Notes: generated by a model from the sequence alone, not told the origin. A stretch of 38,948 bases of DNA from a bacterium (GCA_023261545.1 JAHFOS010000020.1:1-38948), one strand, 5' to 3'. Positions 9,253-19,800 are shown, counted from the first letter of the stretch. Numbers and translations: made by a program.

Positions 9253-12021
9253 ATGGATCTCGAAGCGAGCTACGATTTCAAGACCGTCGAGCCGCATTGG
9301 CAGCGCTGGTGGCTTGCGGAGCGCGTGTACGCCTACGACCGCGCTTCTCAGAAGCAGGTCTTCTCCATCGACACGCCCCCTCCCACCGTCTCGGGGAAAT
9401 TGCATATCGGCCACGTCTCTTCCTACACCCAGACGGACGCCATCGCGCGCTACCAGCGCATGCTGGGCCGCGAGGTTTTCTACCCCATGGGCTACGACGA
9501 CAACGGGCTGCCCACCGAGATCCTCACCGAGCGCGAATGCGGAGTCAAGGCGGAAAGCGTGGGGCGCGAGCGCTTCAACGAGTTGTGCCTTGAGGTGTGC
9601 GAAAAGTTCCGCGCGCTCTATCGCGGCTTGTGGCAGTCCCTGGGTTTCAGCGTGGATTGGGATCAATCCTACTCCACCATTTCACCCGAATGCCGGCGCG
9701 TCTCGCAGCTCTCCTTCCTCGATCTCGCGGCCCAGGGGCGGCTCTACCGCGCCGCCACCGCCAGCCTGTGGTGCACGCGCTGCCGCACCTCCATCGCCCA
9801 GGCCGAACTCGAAGCCCAGGGCCGGCCCGGCGTGTTCCATTATTTCTCCTTCAAGACTCCCTTGGGCGAACTGCCCATCGCCTCCACGCGCCCCGAACTG
9901 CTGCCGGCCTGCGTGGCCGTCTTCGTCCACCCCGAGGATGCGCGTTTCCGCCGCTTCATCGGCACCCGGGCGCGCGTCCCCATCTTCGACATCGAGGTGC
10001 CGGTGCGCGCCGACGCCAAGGCCGACCCTGAAAAAGGCACGGGCGTGGTGATGTGCTGCACCTATGGCGATGCCACCGACGTCGCCTGGACGCGGGAGCA
10101 CCAGCTCGTATCGAGAGTGTGTCTGGGGGAAGATGGCCGGCTCAACGCGCAGGCGGGGGTGTTGGCCGGGAGCACCATCGCGGAAGCGCGCGTCGCCATC
10201 GTGGAACGCCTGAAATCCCTGGCGCTCATCAGCGCGCAGAAGGAGATCCCCCCCGAGCAGCACGTGGTCAACACCCATGAGCGCTGCGGCACTGAGATTG
10301 AATACCTGGAGACGCGCCAGTGGTTCGTGCGCCTGCTGGACGCCAAGGAGGAGCTGCTGCGCCTGGGCGAAAAGGTGCGCTGGTTCCCGGCGCACATGAA
10401 GGTGCGCTACCGCAACTGGGTGGAGGGGCTGCACTGGGACTGGGCCGTGTCGCGCCAGCGCTACTTCGGCGTGCCCATCCCCGCCTGGGACTGCGCGCGT
10501 TGCGGCAGCGCGGCGCATCCCGAGCCGGAGGAATTGCCCGTGAACCCCCTGAAGGATCGGCCCTCCCGCCCCTGCCGGAAGTGCGGCGGCACGGAGTTCA
10601 CCCCCGACAAGGACGTGCTGGACACCTGGGCGACGTCCTCGGTCACCCCGCAGATCTGCGCGAAATGGCGGAGCGCGGGCGCGGATGCGCGCCTCGTGCC
10701 CATGAGCCTGCGCCCCCAGGCCCACGACATCATCCGCACCTGGGCCTTCTACACCATCGCCAAAAGCGCCTTCCATAGCGGCGATGTTCCCTGGCGGGAC
10801 GCCGCCATCTCCGGCCACGTGGTGAAGAAAGACGCGCAGGTGGAAATACAGCAGGTGGCGGGCTCCAAGGTGGAGCGCAAATCCAAAATCTCCAAGAGCA
10901 AGGACGCCGACCGCTTCTCGCCGCAGCGCCTGCTGGAGACTTATCCCGCCGATTGCATCCGCTGGTGGACCTGCTCCAGCCGCCTCGGCCTCGATGTCAT
11001 CTTCGACGAAAAAGAAATCGCCGCCGGCGAAAAGCTGCTCACCAAGCTTTGGAATGCCACGCGCTTCGCGCTTTCCATGCTGGGGGAGGCGCCGCCTTTT
11101 CTTCCCCCCGAGGCAAATAAGCTCCAGGAGAACGGCCCGGAACGCGCTTTTTTGAGCCGCCTCAAGAACGTCGTGCAACTTTATCACGCCGCGTTCGCCG
11201 AGTACGAGTTCTCCGCGGCGCGCTCCGAGATCGAGCGCTTCTTCTGGTCCGATTTTTGCGACCATTACATCGAGTACGTCAAGGAAATTTTTTACAAGGC
11301 TGAAAAACACGATGCAGGCCAGCGCGAAGCGGCGGCCGCGACCCTGGGCTACGCGCTGTACGCGGCGCTGCGGCTCTTCGCGCCGTTTCTGCCGCATATC
11401 ACCGAGGAGATCTACCAGCGCGCCTTCCGAACGCGGGTGGGCGCGCGCTCCATCCACCTGACCCGTTTGCCGATGCCCGAGGAGCTACCTTACGGAGAGT
11501 CGGATCTGCGGAATTGGGAGGATGTAAAAAGCGTCGTGAACCACGCGCGCGGCCATAAATCCCAGTTCAACTATTCGCTGCGCCAGCCCCTGCGCGTTCT
11601 CTATCTTTCCTCCGAGATCAAGGCTCGCTTGGCTGGCTTCGAGGGAGTGCTCTGCGCCGTTACCGCTAGCGCCGCCATCTCTGATAATCCCCATGATATA
11701 GATCAAGTCGAGGAACTCAAAGGCATCCCAGGAGGGCGGATTGGCTTCGCCTTTGACGAAAAAGCCCTGGCGGTGACACGCCTCGCGGCGGGACTCAGGG
11801 GTATCGCCCAGGCCGGCAAACAGGCCGCGGGCCTCAAGGCCAACGCCGCCGCGGGAACGATGGCTATCTACGCCGGGAAATTGTCGCAAAGCCTCGCCGG
11901 CACGGAAGAACTCTTCGCCGCCGCGCTCAAGGTGCGCGCGGTGCAATTTCTCGACGCTTCGGAAATCGATCTGCAACCCAGCGCAGGCGGCGAGCTCCAG
12001 GCGCGCTTCCTGCCTTCCTAG
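9253..12021 (+). CDS. valS: Valyl-tRNA synthetase, archaeal-type
   Basis: A 922-residue class I aminoacyl-tRNA synthetase that charges tRNA-Val. The catalytic signature PPPTVSGKLHIGH carries HIGH at about residue 50. MGYDDNGLPTE replaces the MGWDDNG/GTDHAGI patterns and is typical of the archaeal-like ValS subgroup also found in Rickettsia and some other bacteria. The KMSKS loop appears as KISKS (KSKISKSKDADRF) near residue 540. A CP1 editing domain, a Cys zinc cluster (CARCGSAAH...CRKCGG, about residues 415-445) and the DTWATSSVTPQ segment are present. The C-terminal anticodon domain lacks the long coiled-coil arm of the E. coli type. AAGG at 9244-9247 lies 5 nt before the ATG. The M18 peptidase follows after 8 nt, so they may be co-transcribed. 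Confidence in function is high; the archaeal-type assignment rests on motif reading. Confidence 0.95.
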   Translation: MDLEASYDFKTVEPHWQRWWLAERVYAYDRASQKQVFSIDTPPPTVSGKLHIGHVSSYTQTDAIARYQRMLGREVFYPMGYDDNGLPTEILTERECGVKAESVGRERFNELCLEVCEKFRALYRGLWQSLGFSVDWDQSYSTISPECRRVSQLSFLDLAAQGRLYRAATASLWCTRCRTSIAQAELEAQGRPGVFHYFSFKTPLGELPIASTRPELLPACVAVFVHPEDARFRRFIGTRARVPIFDIEVPVRADAKADPEKGTGVVMCCTYGDATDVAWTREHQLVSRVCLGEDGRLNAQAGVLAGSTIAEARVAIVERLKSLALISAQKEIPPEQHVVNTHERCGTEIEYLETRQWFVRLLDAKEELLRLGEKVRWFPAHMKVRYRNWVEGLHWDWAVSRQRYFGVPIPAWDCARCGSAAHPEPEELPVNPLKDRPSRPCRKCGGTEFTPDKDVLDTWATSSVTPQICAKWRSAGADARLVPMSLRPQAHDIIRTWAFYTIAKSAFHSGDVPWRDAAISGHVVKKDAQVEIQQVAGSKVERKSKISKSKDADRFSPQRLLETYPADCIRWWTCSSRLGLDVIFDEKEIAAGEKLLTKLWNATRFALSMLGEAPPFLPPEANKLQENGPERAFLSRLKNVVQLYHAAFAEYEFSAARSEIERFFWSDFCDHYIEYVKEIFYKAEKHDAGQREAAAATLGYALYAALRLFAPFLPHITEEIYQRAFRTRVGARSIHLTRLPMPEELPYGESDLRNWEDVKSVVNHARGHKSQFNYSLRQPLRVLYLSSEIKARLAGFEGVLCAVTASAAISDNPHDIDQVEELKGIPGGRIGFAFDEKALAVTRLAAGLRGIAQAGKQAAGLKANAAAGTMAIYAGKLSQSLAGTEELFAAALKVRAVQFLDASEIDLQPSAGGELQARFLPS

Positions 12022-12029
12022 CCAAGAAC

Positions 12030-13304
12030 GTGGAAATTGAAGCCAGCGCCGTTGATCTCTGCCGCTTTATAGACGCGGCGCCCTGCCCGGCCCTGGCCGC
12101 CGATGAAATTTGCCTGCGGCTCTCCAAGGCCGGGTTTCGCGGCCTGGACCTCGCCGATCCCGATTGGAACCTCGTAGCCGGCCGGTATTTCCTGCGCCGT
12201 GGCGCCAGCGTGGTGGCCTTCGCGCAGCGCGGCGGTACGCCGAACCAGTACGCGGTGGTCGGCGCGCACACCGACAGCCCGCACCTGCGCCTCAAGCCGC
12301 GCGCGCCCTACCTCCAGGAGGACTGCAAGCAGTTCGCCGTCGAGGTTTACGGTCGCGCGCTGTGGAATTCCTGGCTCGACCGCGACCTCGGGCTCGCGGG
12401 CACGGTTTTCACGGTGGATGGCGAGGAACGGCGCGTGCGCCTGCACCGGCCGCTCGCGCGCGTGGCCCAGCTCGCCATCCACCTCGACAGCCGCGTCAAC
12501 GAGGAGGGCCTCAAGCTCAATCCGCAGCTCCACCTCGCTCCGATCTGGGGTTTGCGTGGCGAACCCGAAGCGGAGTTTCAGGCGCTGCTCGCGGAGACGG
12601 CAGGTGTTGGCGGTGGCGAAATCGCCGCCTACGATCTTTCGCTTTACGATCTCATGCCCGCCGCCCTGGGAGGCGCCAGCGGCGAGCTCATCTTCGCCCC
12701 GCGCCTCGACAACCTGGCCTCGTGTCACGCGGGTCTGCTCGCGCTCCTTGAGGCCGCCGAGGGCGGCACGCCTGGCAGTCTGGCCGTGCTCGCCTGCCTC
12801 GACCATGAGGAGGTGGGCAGCGAAAGCGAAATTGGCGCGGGCGGGGCCTTCCTGGGAACGGTGCTGGAGCGCATCGCCGCCGGCTGCGGGCTCACGCGCA
12901 CCCAGCACCTGGCGGCGCTCGCTTGCAGCCTCATGCTTTCCGCCGATATGGCCCACGGGGTGCACCCCAATTACGCCGACCGCCACGAGCCGCACCACAA
13001 GCCCCGGCTTGGAGCCGGTCCCGTGCTCAAGACCAACCACGGCCAGCGTTACGCCACCACCCACGCCACCGCGGCCTACGTGCGTTCACTGGCCCGCGCC
13101 GTTGACACGCCGCTCCAGGATTTTGCCTCGCGCAGCGACCTCAGTTGCGGCACCACCATCGGCCCCATCTGCGCGGCGCGCCTCGGCATGGCCGTGGCCG
13201 ACCTCGGCACCCCGATGCTCTCCATGCACAGCGCGCGTGAGTGCGCCGCCACGGCCGATCACGCCCCTTATATCCGTCTGCTCGCCGCCCACCTGCGCGG
13301 CTGA
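12030..13304 (+). CDS. apeB: M18 family aminopeptidase
   Basis: A 424-residue zinc aminopeptidase of the aspartyl aminopeptidase (M18) family, cytosolic, removing acidic or neutral N-terminal residues from peptides. Visible metal-site motifs are GAHTDSPHLRLKP (His80, Asp82), the central APRLDNL Asp, CLDHEEVGSES with the catalytic Glu pair, and the terminal MHSARE His. The family-typical stretch MAHGVHPNYADRHEPHHKP is also intact. The length is normal for the family. Translation most likely starts at GTG 12030, 8 nt after the valS stop; no strong ribosome site is visible, so coupling to valS is likely. The downstream MFS gene begins about 23 nt later. Confidence 0.92.
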   Translation: MEIEASAVDLCRFIDAAPCPALAADEICLRLSKAGFRGLDLADPDWNLVAGRYFLRRGASVVAFAQRGGTPNQYAVVGAHTDSPHLRLKPRAPYLQEDCKQFAVEVYGRALWNSWLDRDLGLAGTVFTVDGEERRVRLHRPLARVAQLAIHLDSRVNEEGLKLNPQLHLAPIWGLRGEPEAEFQALLAETAGVGGGEIAAYDLSLYDLMPAALGGASGELIFAPRLDNLASCHAGLLALLEAAEGGTPGSLAVLACLDHEEVGSESEIGAGGAFLGTVLERIAAGCGLTRTQHLAALACSLMLSADMAHGVHPNYADRHEPHHKPRLGAGPVLKTNHGQRYATTHATAAYVRSLARAVDTPLQDFASRSDLSCGTTIGPICAARLGMAVADLGTPMLSMHSARECAATADHAPYIRLLAAHLRG

Positions 13305-13327
13305 GAGCAGGGGGAGATCCATCCGCC

Positions 13328-14689
13328 TTGGCCGATCCCGCGACCGGTGCTCCCGCCCAGCCTGGCGGAAGCCGCTCCTCCGTGGCTTCCCCGGCCCACG
13401 GGGAAACTCCACCGGATTATCGCCGCGAACAGCGGCGCCTGATCCTGATTGGGTGCTTGTCGGCTCCGCCCCAACAGATATTCGCCAATGGCATCATGCT
13501 GCTGCACCTCACGGCCATCGGCATGAAGGCTACCGTCGTGATGGTCTGCCTCGCGCTTCCCCAGGTGTGCAACGCCCTGCTGCTGCTGCCCTGTGCCCAT
13601 GCCGGCGACCGCTGGGGAAAGAAACGCATCGGAGCACTGGGACTCGCGCTGGTCGTCACCGGGTATACCGCCATAACTTTTTCGCCGCTTTTGTCCTCCG
13701 TCGCGGCGCGATCCCTGGTGGTGGGCGGCATCCTGTTCTACGCGCTCGGCCTTACCCTGTGGGTATCGGTTTGGTTCGCCCTCCTCAATCCCCTGGTTCC
13801 CGAGCAAGACCGCGCGGGCTTTTTCGGACTGACGCGCTTCTCATGGCAGAGCGTCAGCGCGATATTCGGCGTGGCATTTTCCATTCTGCTGGCGCGCCAC
13901 TCATCCCCCGCCGCATTTTTTGGCATGTTCAGCATTTTCTGGCTGGGATGGCTGGGAACCTGCCAGCAATTCCGACGTATTCCCGAGGTGGAAAAGTCTC
14001 TCGGAAAGGGATTGGCCTTCGGCCCGTCGCTCATGAATGTATTGCGCACGAGCTCCTACCTTTCCTTTTGTTCTTACGCCTTCTTGTTATCGCTTTTCGT
14101 TGGCTCTTGCCCGGTGCTCTTCGGCATGGTGGCCAAGGTGCACCTCCACCTGCCCGACGGCACGGTGAGCCTGCTCGCCAACCTCCGGCTCATGGCCCAA
14201 ATCGTGGGTTTCGTGGCCGGAGCGCAGGTGGTGGCCAGACTGGGGACCAAAACGGTATTCCTGGCCTCCCACTTCGGCTATGCGGCCGCGATATTTCTTT
14301 TCCTCGGCAGGCAGGCAACGGGCCTGCCGGTGATCTGGATGGTTGCAGCGGCCGAGATTATGTTCGGCCTCGTCTGGGCGGCCTCGTCGGTGGCATTCTC
14401 CACCGAGATGATGGCGCTCATCCCGCGCGAGGGCAAGGCGCTATCCACCTCACTCTACAATGTGCTCCAGGGCGGCGGCACGGCGCTCAGCATCCTCCTC
14501 AGTGCCGCGGCCATGGACACGGGCCTGTTCCGCGACACCTGGATACTGCATGGCACGGAGCTCAGCCGTTACGACGCCGCGCTGCTCGTCTGCGGCACCC
14601 TGGTCATGGTGGTGGTCGTCACGCTGGGCCTCGTGCCCTCGGTGATTGGAAAAACGCCCATGAACCCTGGCGATCCCATGCGGCCTTAA
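13328..14689 (+). CDS. MFS transporter
   Basis: An integral membrane protein of about 453 residues with roughly 12 hydrophobic segments and the major facilitator loop motif between TM2 and TM3 (HAGDRWGKKRIGALG), so it is a secondary transporter in the inner membrane. The substrate cannot be told from sequence. The frame extends upstream into apeB, but the TTG at 13328, preceded by GGGGAG (13311-13316), gives the more sensible start because the upstream codons read as low-complexity overlap. The N-terminal ~40 residues are hydrophilic (ETPPDYRREQRR) before the first helix. It sits between apeB and proB on the same strand with no terminator visible before it. Confidence 0.8.
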   Translation: MADPATGAPAQPGGSRSSVASPAHGETPPDYRREQRRLILIGCLSAPPQQIFANGIMLLHLTAIGMKATVVMVCLALPQVCNALLLLPCAHAGDRWGKKRIGALGLALVVTGYTAITFSPLLSSVAARSLVVGGILFYALGLTLWVSVWFALLNPLVPEQDRAGFFGLTRFSWQSVSAIFGVAFSILLARHSSPAAFFGMFSIFWLGWLGTCQQFRRIPEVEKSLGKGLAFGPSLMNVLRTSSYLSFCSYAFLLSLFVGSCPVLFGMVAKVHLHLPDGTVSLLANLRLMAQIVGFVAGAQVVARLGTKTVFLASHFGYAAAIFLFLGRQATGLPVIWMVAAAEIMFGLVWAASSVAFSTEMMALIPREGKALSTSLYNVLQGGGTALSILLSAAAMDTGLFRDTWILHGTELSRYDAALLVCGTLVMVVVVTLGLVPSVIGKTPMNPGDPMRP

Positions 14690-14778
14690 AAAAGGCGCGG
14701 CACCAGCGCTCTGACTTCGCCGGGAGGCCGTGTCGGCTTGCTGGCGCGCGCGCTTCCCCCTAATGATGTCAAGTCCGT

Positions 14779-14808
14779 TTGACGGGCATCGTGAACCGAG
14801 AAGATAGT
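14779..14808 (+). promoter_or_regulatory. Candidate sigma70-type promoter of proB (possibly leaderless)
   Basis: TTGACG (14779-14784) and GATAGT (14803-14808) are separated by 18 nt. Transcription from here would begin about 7 nt downstream, essentially at the proB ATG (14816). No Shine-Dalgarno is present in TCTTTCCC before the ATG, so a leaderless mRNA is plausible. The rest of the 126-nt gap after the MFS gene holds nothing else I can name. Confidence 0.4.
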
Positions 14809-14815
14809 CTTTCCC

Positions 14816-15934
14816 ATGCTCGAACCGGCCGCTTTTCCCGCCGTCATCAAAGTAGGCTCGGCGGTACTGGCGGGTTCTGAAGGGGGACTCGATGCGGTGG
14901 TCATGCGTCGCCTGGCCACCGAAATCGCTGAGCTGCTGGAAAGAGGCGGACGCATCTGCCTGGTGAGCTCGGGGGCTATCAGCGCCGGGATGGGAGAACT
15001 GGGGTTGCAGCGCCGGCCTCAGCAACTGGAGGCGAAGCAGGCCTTGGCCGCCGTCGGCCAGGTGCGCCTCATGTCGCTCTACGCCGCGCTCTTTGCCCCG
15101 CTGGGCCGCAAGGTGGCTCAGGTCTTGCTCACTCATGAGGACCTCGCTCACCGCGACAGTTTCCTGAACGCCGGCAAAACGCTGGCGCGACTCATGAAGC
15201 TCGGGATTTTGCCGGTTATCAACGAGAACGACACCGTCTCCACGCGCGAAATCCAGTTCGGCGACAACGACCAGCTCGCGGTCCTGGTCGCCAACCTTGT
15301 AGAAGCCCGCAGCGCGATTTTCCTCAGCGCCGCCGCCGGCCTGATGGACCTCGAAGACGGCTCCAGGCTCATCCCTGAAGTGAACGCTATTGACCGGCGC
15401 ATTTTCGCCCTGGCACGCGGGGGCAACAGCCTGGGCTCGGGGGGCATGGGCAGCAAACTCATGGCCCTGCACAAGCTCAACCTCGCCGGGAAAAACGCCT
15501 GGCTGGCGGATGGCCGCCGTCCCGGGGTGCTCTCCGATATCTTCGCGGGCCGGCCCGTCGGTACTTTTTTCCGCGCGCGCCCAGCCAGGCTCAGCTCTAA
15601 GCATCAGTGGATGGTCCAGCATTTGAAACCCCACGGGCGCATCGAGGTGGATGAAGGCGCCTTCCGGGCCTTGCTGCGCGGCAAGGCCTCGCTACTGTGC
15701 CCTGGCATCACGGCTGCCGAAGGCCACTGGCGGGTGGGCCAGCTCGTGGGCCTCAGCTATCAGGGAAAGGAGTTCGCCCGCGGCATGGCGCGCCTGGACT
15801 CCGAACAGGTGCGCCGCGTCGTGGGCGAGAGCAGCGCCAGGGCCGGCGAACTGCTCGGTGCGTCAGCGCCGCGCTACGTGGTGCACCGCAACGATATCGC
15901 GCTGGTGGAGGGGGAACATCCCGAAGGCGGGTAG
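14816..15934 (+). CDS. proB: Glutamate 5-kinase
   Basis: 372 residues. It phosphorylates L-glutamate to glutamyl-5-phosphate with ATP, the first and feedback-regulated step of proline synthesis in the cytosol. The amino-acid kinase fold is clear: the KVGSAVL phosphate loop, LVSSGAISAGMGELG, INENDTVSTREIQFGDND (substrate binding) and GGNSLGSGGMGSKL. A C-terminal PUA domain occupies about residues 280-372 (GRIEVDEGAFRALLRGKASLL...RYVVHRND), as in full-length ProB. No proA is adjacent, so proline synthesis genes are split. A candidate promoter lies directly upstream. The gene is convergent with the lipoprotein gene 24 nt away. Confidence 0.95.
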   Translation: MLEPAAFPAVIKVGSAVLAGSEGGLDAVVMRRLATEIAELLERGGRICLVSSGAISAGMGELGLQRRPQQLEAKQALAAVGQVRLMSLYAALFAPLGRKVAQVLLTHEDLAHRDSFLNAGKTLARLMKLGILPVINENDTVSTREIQFGDNDQLAVLVANLVEARSAIFLSAAAGLMDLEDGSRLIPEVNAIDRRIFALARGGNSLGSGGMGSKLMALHKLNLAGKNAWLADGRRPGVLSDIFAGRPVGTFFRARPARLSSKHQWMVQHLKPHGRIEVDEGAFRALLRGKASLLCPGITAAEGHWRVGQLVGLSYQGKEFARGMARLDSEQVRRVVGESSARAGELLGASAPRYVVHRNDIALVEGEHPEGG

Positions 15935-15939
15935 AGGCG

Positions 15940-15953
15940 CGCCCTACGGGGCG
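15940..15953. terminator. Small hairpin between convergent genes
   Basis: CGCCC / GGGCG with a TACG tetraloop lies in the 24-nt space between the proB stop and the stop of the convergent lipoprotein gene. It could serve both directions, but the stem is short and no T-run follows, so this is tentative. Confidence 0.3.
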
Positions 15954-15958
15954 TCGCT

Positions 15959-16894
15959 TCAGGGATTTTCAGGAATGCGCTCCGCGATGGCATCCAGGCG
16001 CGCTCGCAGATCAGCACTGGAGACTCCGCGCAGGGCGTCGCTGTGCAAGAGCAGTCGCGCCTCATCGAAACGTCTCGCGGCCAGCATGGCTTCCAGACGC
16101 CCGATGATGATTCCAGCGTGGGCCCCGGGATCGCGCAAGAGCTTCTCGGTGGCGTAGAGCGATCCCGGCGGCCCGCCCGCCAGCAGAGCCTTGAAGGTCG
16201 GCTCATCGAGAGTTGTGGGGCATTTGGCGAGCAGCAGCGTTTCCTCCCGGTCCAAGGGCAAGTCCAAAAGCGGGCGCAGGCTGGAAAAAGCCAGATCGCG
16301 GCGCGCACTGGCGAGCCCGGCCAAAGGATCGATGATGGATTTTCCTGCCGCCTTGGATTTCCGGCAGCTCTCAATCAGGAAGGTCTCGGATTCTGGTTGC
16401 CCCGTCATTCCCATGGCCTTCATGATGGCCATCGCCTGATCGGGATGGGTGCCCAGTAATGCCTTGAGGCGCGGCCAACCTTGAACCGGATCGGCTTCCG
16501 CCAGCCAGGTGGCCAGATTGGGGAATGCGCCCTTGCGTTCGGCTATGCGCGCCAGAGTGGCATCGTCAACTTGGTGGACGACGAGGCTGTGCGCCTTCAT
16601 GCCGGCGAAAAGCAACGTGCTCCAGTTGGCGCAGGCCGGGTCATCGAGTGCGGAAGCCAAATGCTCCGGACGCAGCACCCCGAACTCCGTTTTAGCCTGC
16701 TCCAGCACCCGGAAGCGCTCAGCCTCATCGGCGGAGCACAGCGGGCGCACCCAAACAGGTACCGGGGTGCTCGCCGTTTTGGCCACGTTCCCGCCGGGCA
16801 CCAAGGGCCCGCCTTCAGCGCAACCCGGCAGCAGCAGGAGTAAGCCCAACGCCGCCAACCAGGGATTGCCTGGCTGGCGACACTCAGACCTCAT
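15959..16894 (-). CDS. Predicted lipoprotein, helical repeat-like, unknown function
   Basis: 311 residues. The N-terminus LLLLLPGCAEGG has a clear lipobox with Cys at about residue 25, so the mature protein should be lipid-anchored and periplasmic. The rest is mostly alpha-helical and Leu/Ala-rich (HLASALDDP, LATWLAEADPVQGW, FSSLRPLLDLPLDREETLLL), suggesting an alpha-solenoid such as HEAT-like repeats; I do not recognise a named family. Its ATG overlaps the TGA of the upstream papain-like lipoprotein gene by 4 nt (ATGA at 16891-16894), so the two are translationally coupled and probably act together at the same membrane. Confidence 0.75.
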   Translation of the reverse strand: MRSECRQPGNPWLAALGLLLLLPGCAEGGPLVPGGNVAKTASTPVPVWVRPLCSADEAERFRVLEQAKTEFGVLRPEHLASALDDPACANWSTLLFAGMKAHSLVVHQVDDATLARIAERKGAFPNLATWLAEADPVQGWPRLKALLGTHPDQAMAIMKAMGMTGQPESETFLIESCRKSKAAGKSIIDPLAGLASARRDLAFSSLRPLLDLPLDREETLLLAKCPTTLDEPTFKALLAGGPPGSLYATEKLLRDPGAHAGIIIGRLEAMLAARRFDEARLLLHSDALRGVSSADLRARLDAIAERIPENP

Positions 16895-19800
16895 GGAGTA
16901 CTTGTCTCAGAGCTGGTGCTGCTGTCGGTCGTCGTGGTAGTGTCAGTCGTGGTGGCATCGGTTGTCGTGGTGTCGGTTGTGGTCGTGTCAACGGGAGGCG
17001 CGACGTCAACGACAGCGGGGGGCTCGCTGGTGTCAACAGGAGTTTCAACGGTGTTTGAACTATCGGCTGAGTTGCTGAGGTCAATCGTATCAGCCATGCC
17101 ATCGCCATCATCGTCGTAAGTCTCCGACACGGCGTAGGTGGTGGCTAGCGCGCTGCGCACCGTGGAATCATAAGACCAGGGCTGGTCCTCATTGTAGAAG
17201 GCGCTGTAACTGCCCCCCATACCGTCCTGCCAGACGCGGACTTCCCAATAATCAATAGAGTTCAAGTCATCGTACTCCGTGGAGTAGGTGATGCTCAAGT
17301 TAAAGGTTTCCGTGTTGCCGGAAACAATGCCATTGGGAAGCAGGGACGAAAGGTCGGAGGTCGAGTAGGCGGTAGTCACCACGATTTCGCCCGCCTCCGT
17401 GGTGGTGTCTATGGTATAAACCATCAGGGCGAGGTTGAGATCCGCCGTGTTCAGCGATGACGCGCCCACGTTGCTCAACGCGATGTTGCGCAGCGTGGCC
17501 GTGTGGTTCGTGTAGTCAATGTCCGTGGTGGAATCAACGGAGAACCCAGAGACGATCACGGCGTTCTCGCCGGACTCCGCCGGCAGAGAAACCGTATCAC
17601 TCTCAATGAAGTCGCTCTCATAGCCTGCGTTGACGGCCTTGACGGCGAATTTGTAGGACTCGCCGCCAGGAACCGCATCCACAGTATAGCTGCTGGAAGT
17701 GGTCGAGTCCACGTCGCTCCAGTCGCCCAGGCCGTCCCCCGTCATATCCTTGGCGAACACCTTGTAGTACTCGACATTGGACGAAGCCGTCCACGACAGG
17801 GTGAGGCCCGCGCTATCCAGAGTCGTGTAAACGATGCCGGAGAGCACGGGCCGCAAGGCCTTGGTGACGGGATTCACCGGACAAACGACCTCGGCGCACT
17901 CGACGATGTTCGAGAACGGGCTGGCCGCCCCCTCGGTGCTCTCCAAGGAAACCTTGAGGACGGGCTTGCCGCCCACGAACTCGCTGCGGTCGCCCCAGCG
18001 CGCGACGATGGGCGAGGCCACCTTCATATAACCCAGAGAAACCCATGGTCCCGTGGCATTGCCAGAAATCAGCAGTTGCAGGGCGTGGGTCGTCTCGGCG
18101 TTCGTACCACAGGTGACGCCCAGGGTCGCGGAATTGCCGCTCGAAGTGATGACATCCAGCGTCGGGGCCGCCAGCACCGTTGAAGGCGCCGCCGCCGTGC
18201 CCTTGGCCACGTAAGCCCTGTCCACGCCATCGTTGGGAAAGAACTTGGATTCGGCCTTGGCGTTAAGCGCGGCCACCAGGTAGAGGTAGTCTCCCGCCGC
18301 CGGGAAGTCCTCGAAGCGGTTGGTGTCGGTCTTGCCCGCGAAAGTGTATTTGATGGGCGACAGAGCGGAACGGTAAACCTTGTATCCCGACGCGCTCGCC
18401 ACCTTGGTCCAGGTGACGACCACTGAGCCCGCGTTGGTGCTGGCGACGACGCCCGTCGGCGCGTCAATCGTGGACGCCACGGGCTTGGTGCGATTCAGAT
18501 TCGGCAGATCCTTGATGGTCATGGCCGAATTGATGAGGGCCTCCTGATCCGTGTACTTGAGCCAGGTGTCGCCCTTCTCGCCGCTGTCCGTGCCCCAACT
18601 GTTGCGGAACAGCCAGGCGCCGGATCCGAACTTGGAGTCATCGTAGCCGATGCAGAGGATGGCGTGGCCGGCACCGTGCCCGGTGGCGCTGGTCGCCGGA
18701 TAGAAGAAGTTCTCCTCCGGAGTGCTGCTCTTGGGACCTTCGAAACCGGCGATGCCGACGATCACCGGTCCCTCGGTCACCGCGTTCTTGAAGGCGTCAA
18801 ACTTCATCTTCCATTTCTTGGCCGTCTCGTCGTAGTACATGAAGTCGGTGAATTTATCGCCGGCCTTGTAGTTGCGGGCGCTGGCCATGACGGCATCGCT
18901 GATGGAGTGGGTCGCATAAGAGCTGATTTCCTTGGCGTCGTTCTCGGGATTGGGGTTCGCGCCGAATTCATAGTCCTTGTAGGGCAGCTCGCTGTCGAGG
19001 GGGCAACCGTAAGCCTTGAGGATCTCGGCCGCAAGGTCGGAGCTATAGGGCGAGGCTTCGTTGAAGTTCTTGAAGTTGCGCGCCGCCATCGAGAAGATGA
19101 ACATGGGGCTGAAGCGCTTGTCATCCGCCTTCCAGCCCTCCTCTTTCGTCTCTTGCCATGTCTTGTAGTAGGATGCGGCCCACGCTGAGCATGAACCCGT
19201 CGAGCCTTGGTTGCGAGGCGTCTCCACCTCAGATCCCCAGTTCACGGAACTGGGCTTGGCGGCCATGCGGCCCTTGGAGCGGGCCGGCTTGACGGTCGTG
19301 CGATAGGCTGCCAGCGGGTCCTTGGCCTTGAAGGTGTTGACATTGAAGGATTTATTACCGCTCACATTGCGCGTCGTAGCTTTCGCGACAGGGGGGACGA
19401 TCGCGGCCTGAACGGTTGAAATCTGGGTCGTGGTGAGCCCCGCCGCGGAGCCTACGGTGCCAACCAGGCTGGAGGACTGTGTCTGGAGTGTGGTGGACGA
19501 AATGCCTGAAGCCGATGCCAGCGTGGTGGTGTAGGTCGTGGGCACCGAGGCTCCGGTCACGGTAGCCGTCATCGTCTCAACAGCCAGCGCCGCTACGCTC
19601 AAGGTGCGGACCGACATGTTGGCGATGGTCGTGGAGATGCTGCCGCCGCTGGACAGGGCCGCCGCCGTGTACTTGTCCACCGCGGCCAGAACCGTGGAGA
19701 AAGATGCCGCCGAAGACCCGGCCACGGCCGTTTTGACCAAGGGGCTGAGGTAATCCTTGGACTGCGTGACGAGGGTGGTCAGCGTGGTGGCGGAGGAAAC

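Noticed and set aside
9682-11457. Long open frame antisense to valS
   Set aside because: Shadow frame typical of GC-rich coding DNA; no recognisable motif, while the sense strand is clearly valS.
12199-14763. Very long open frame overlapping apeB and the MFS gene in another frame
   Set aside because: Arg/Ser/Pro-rich composition without domains; apeB and the MFS protein are unambiguous in their own frames.
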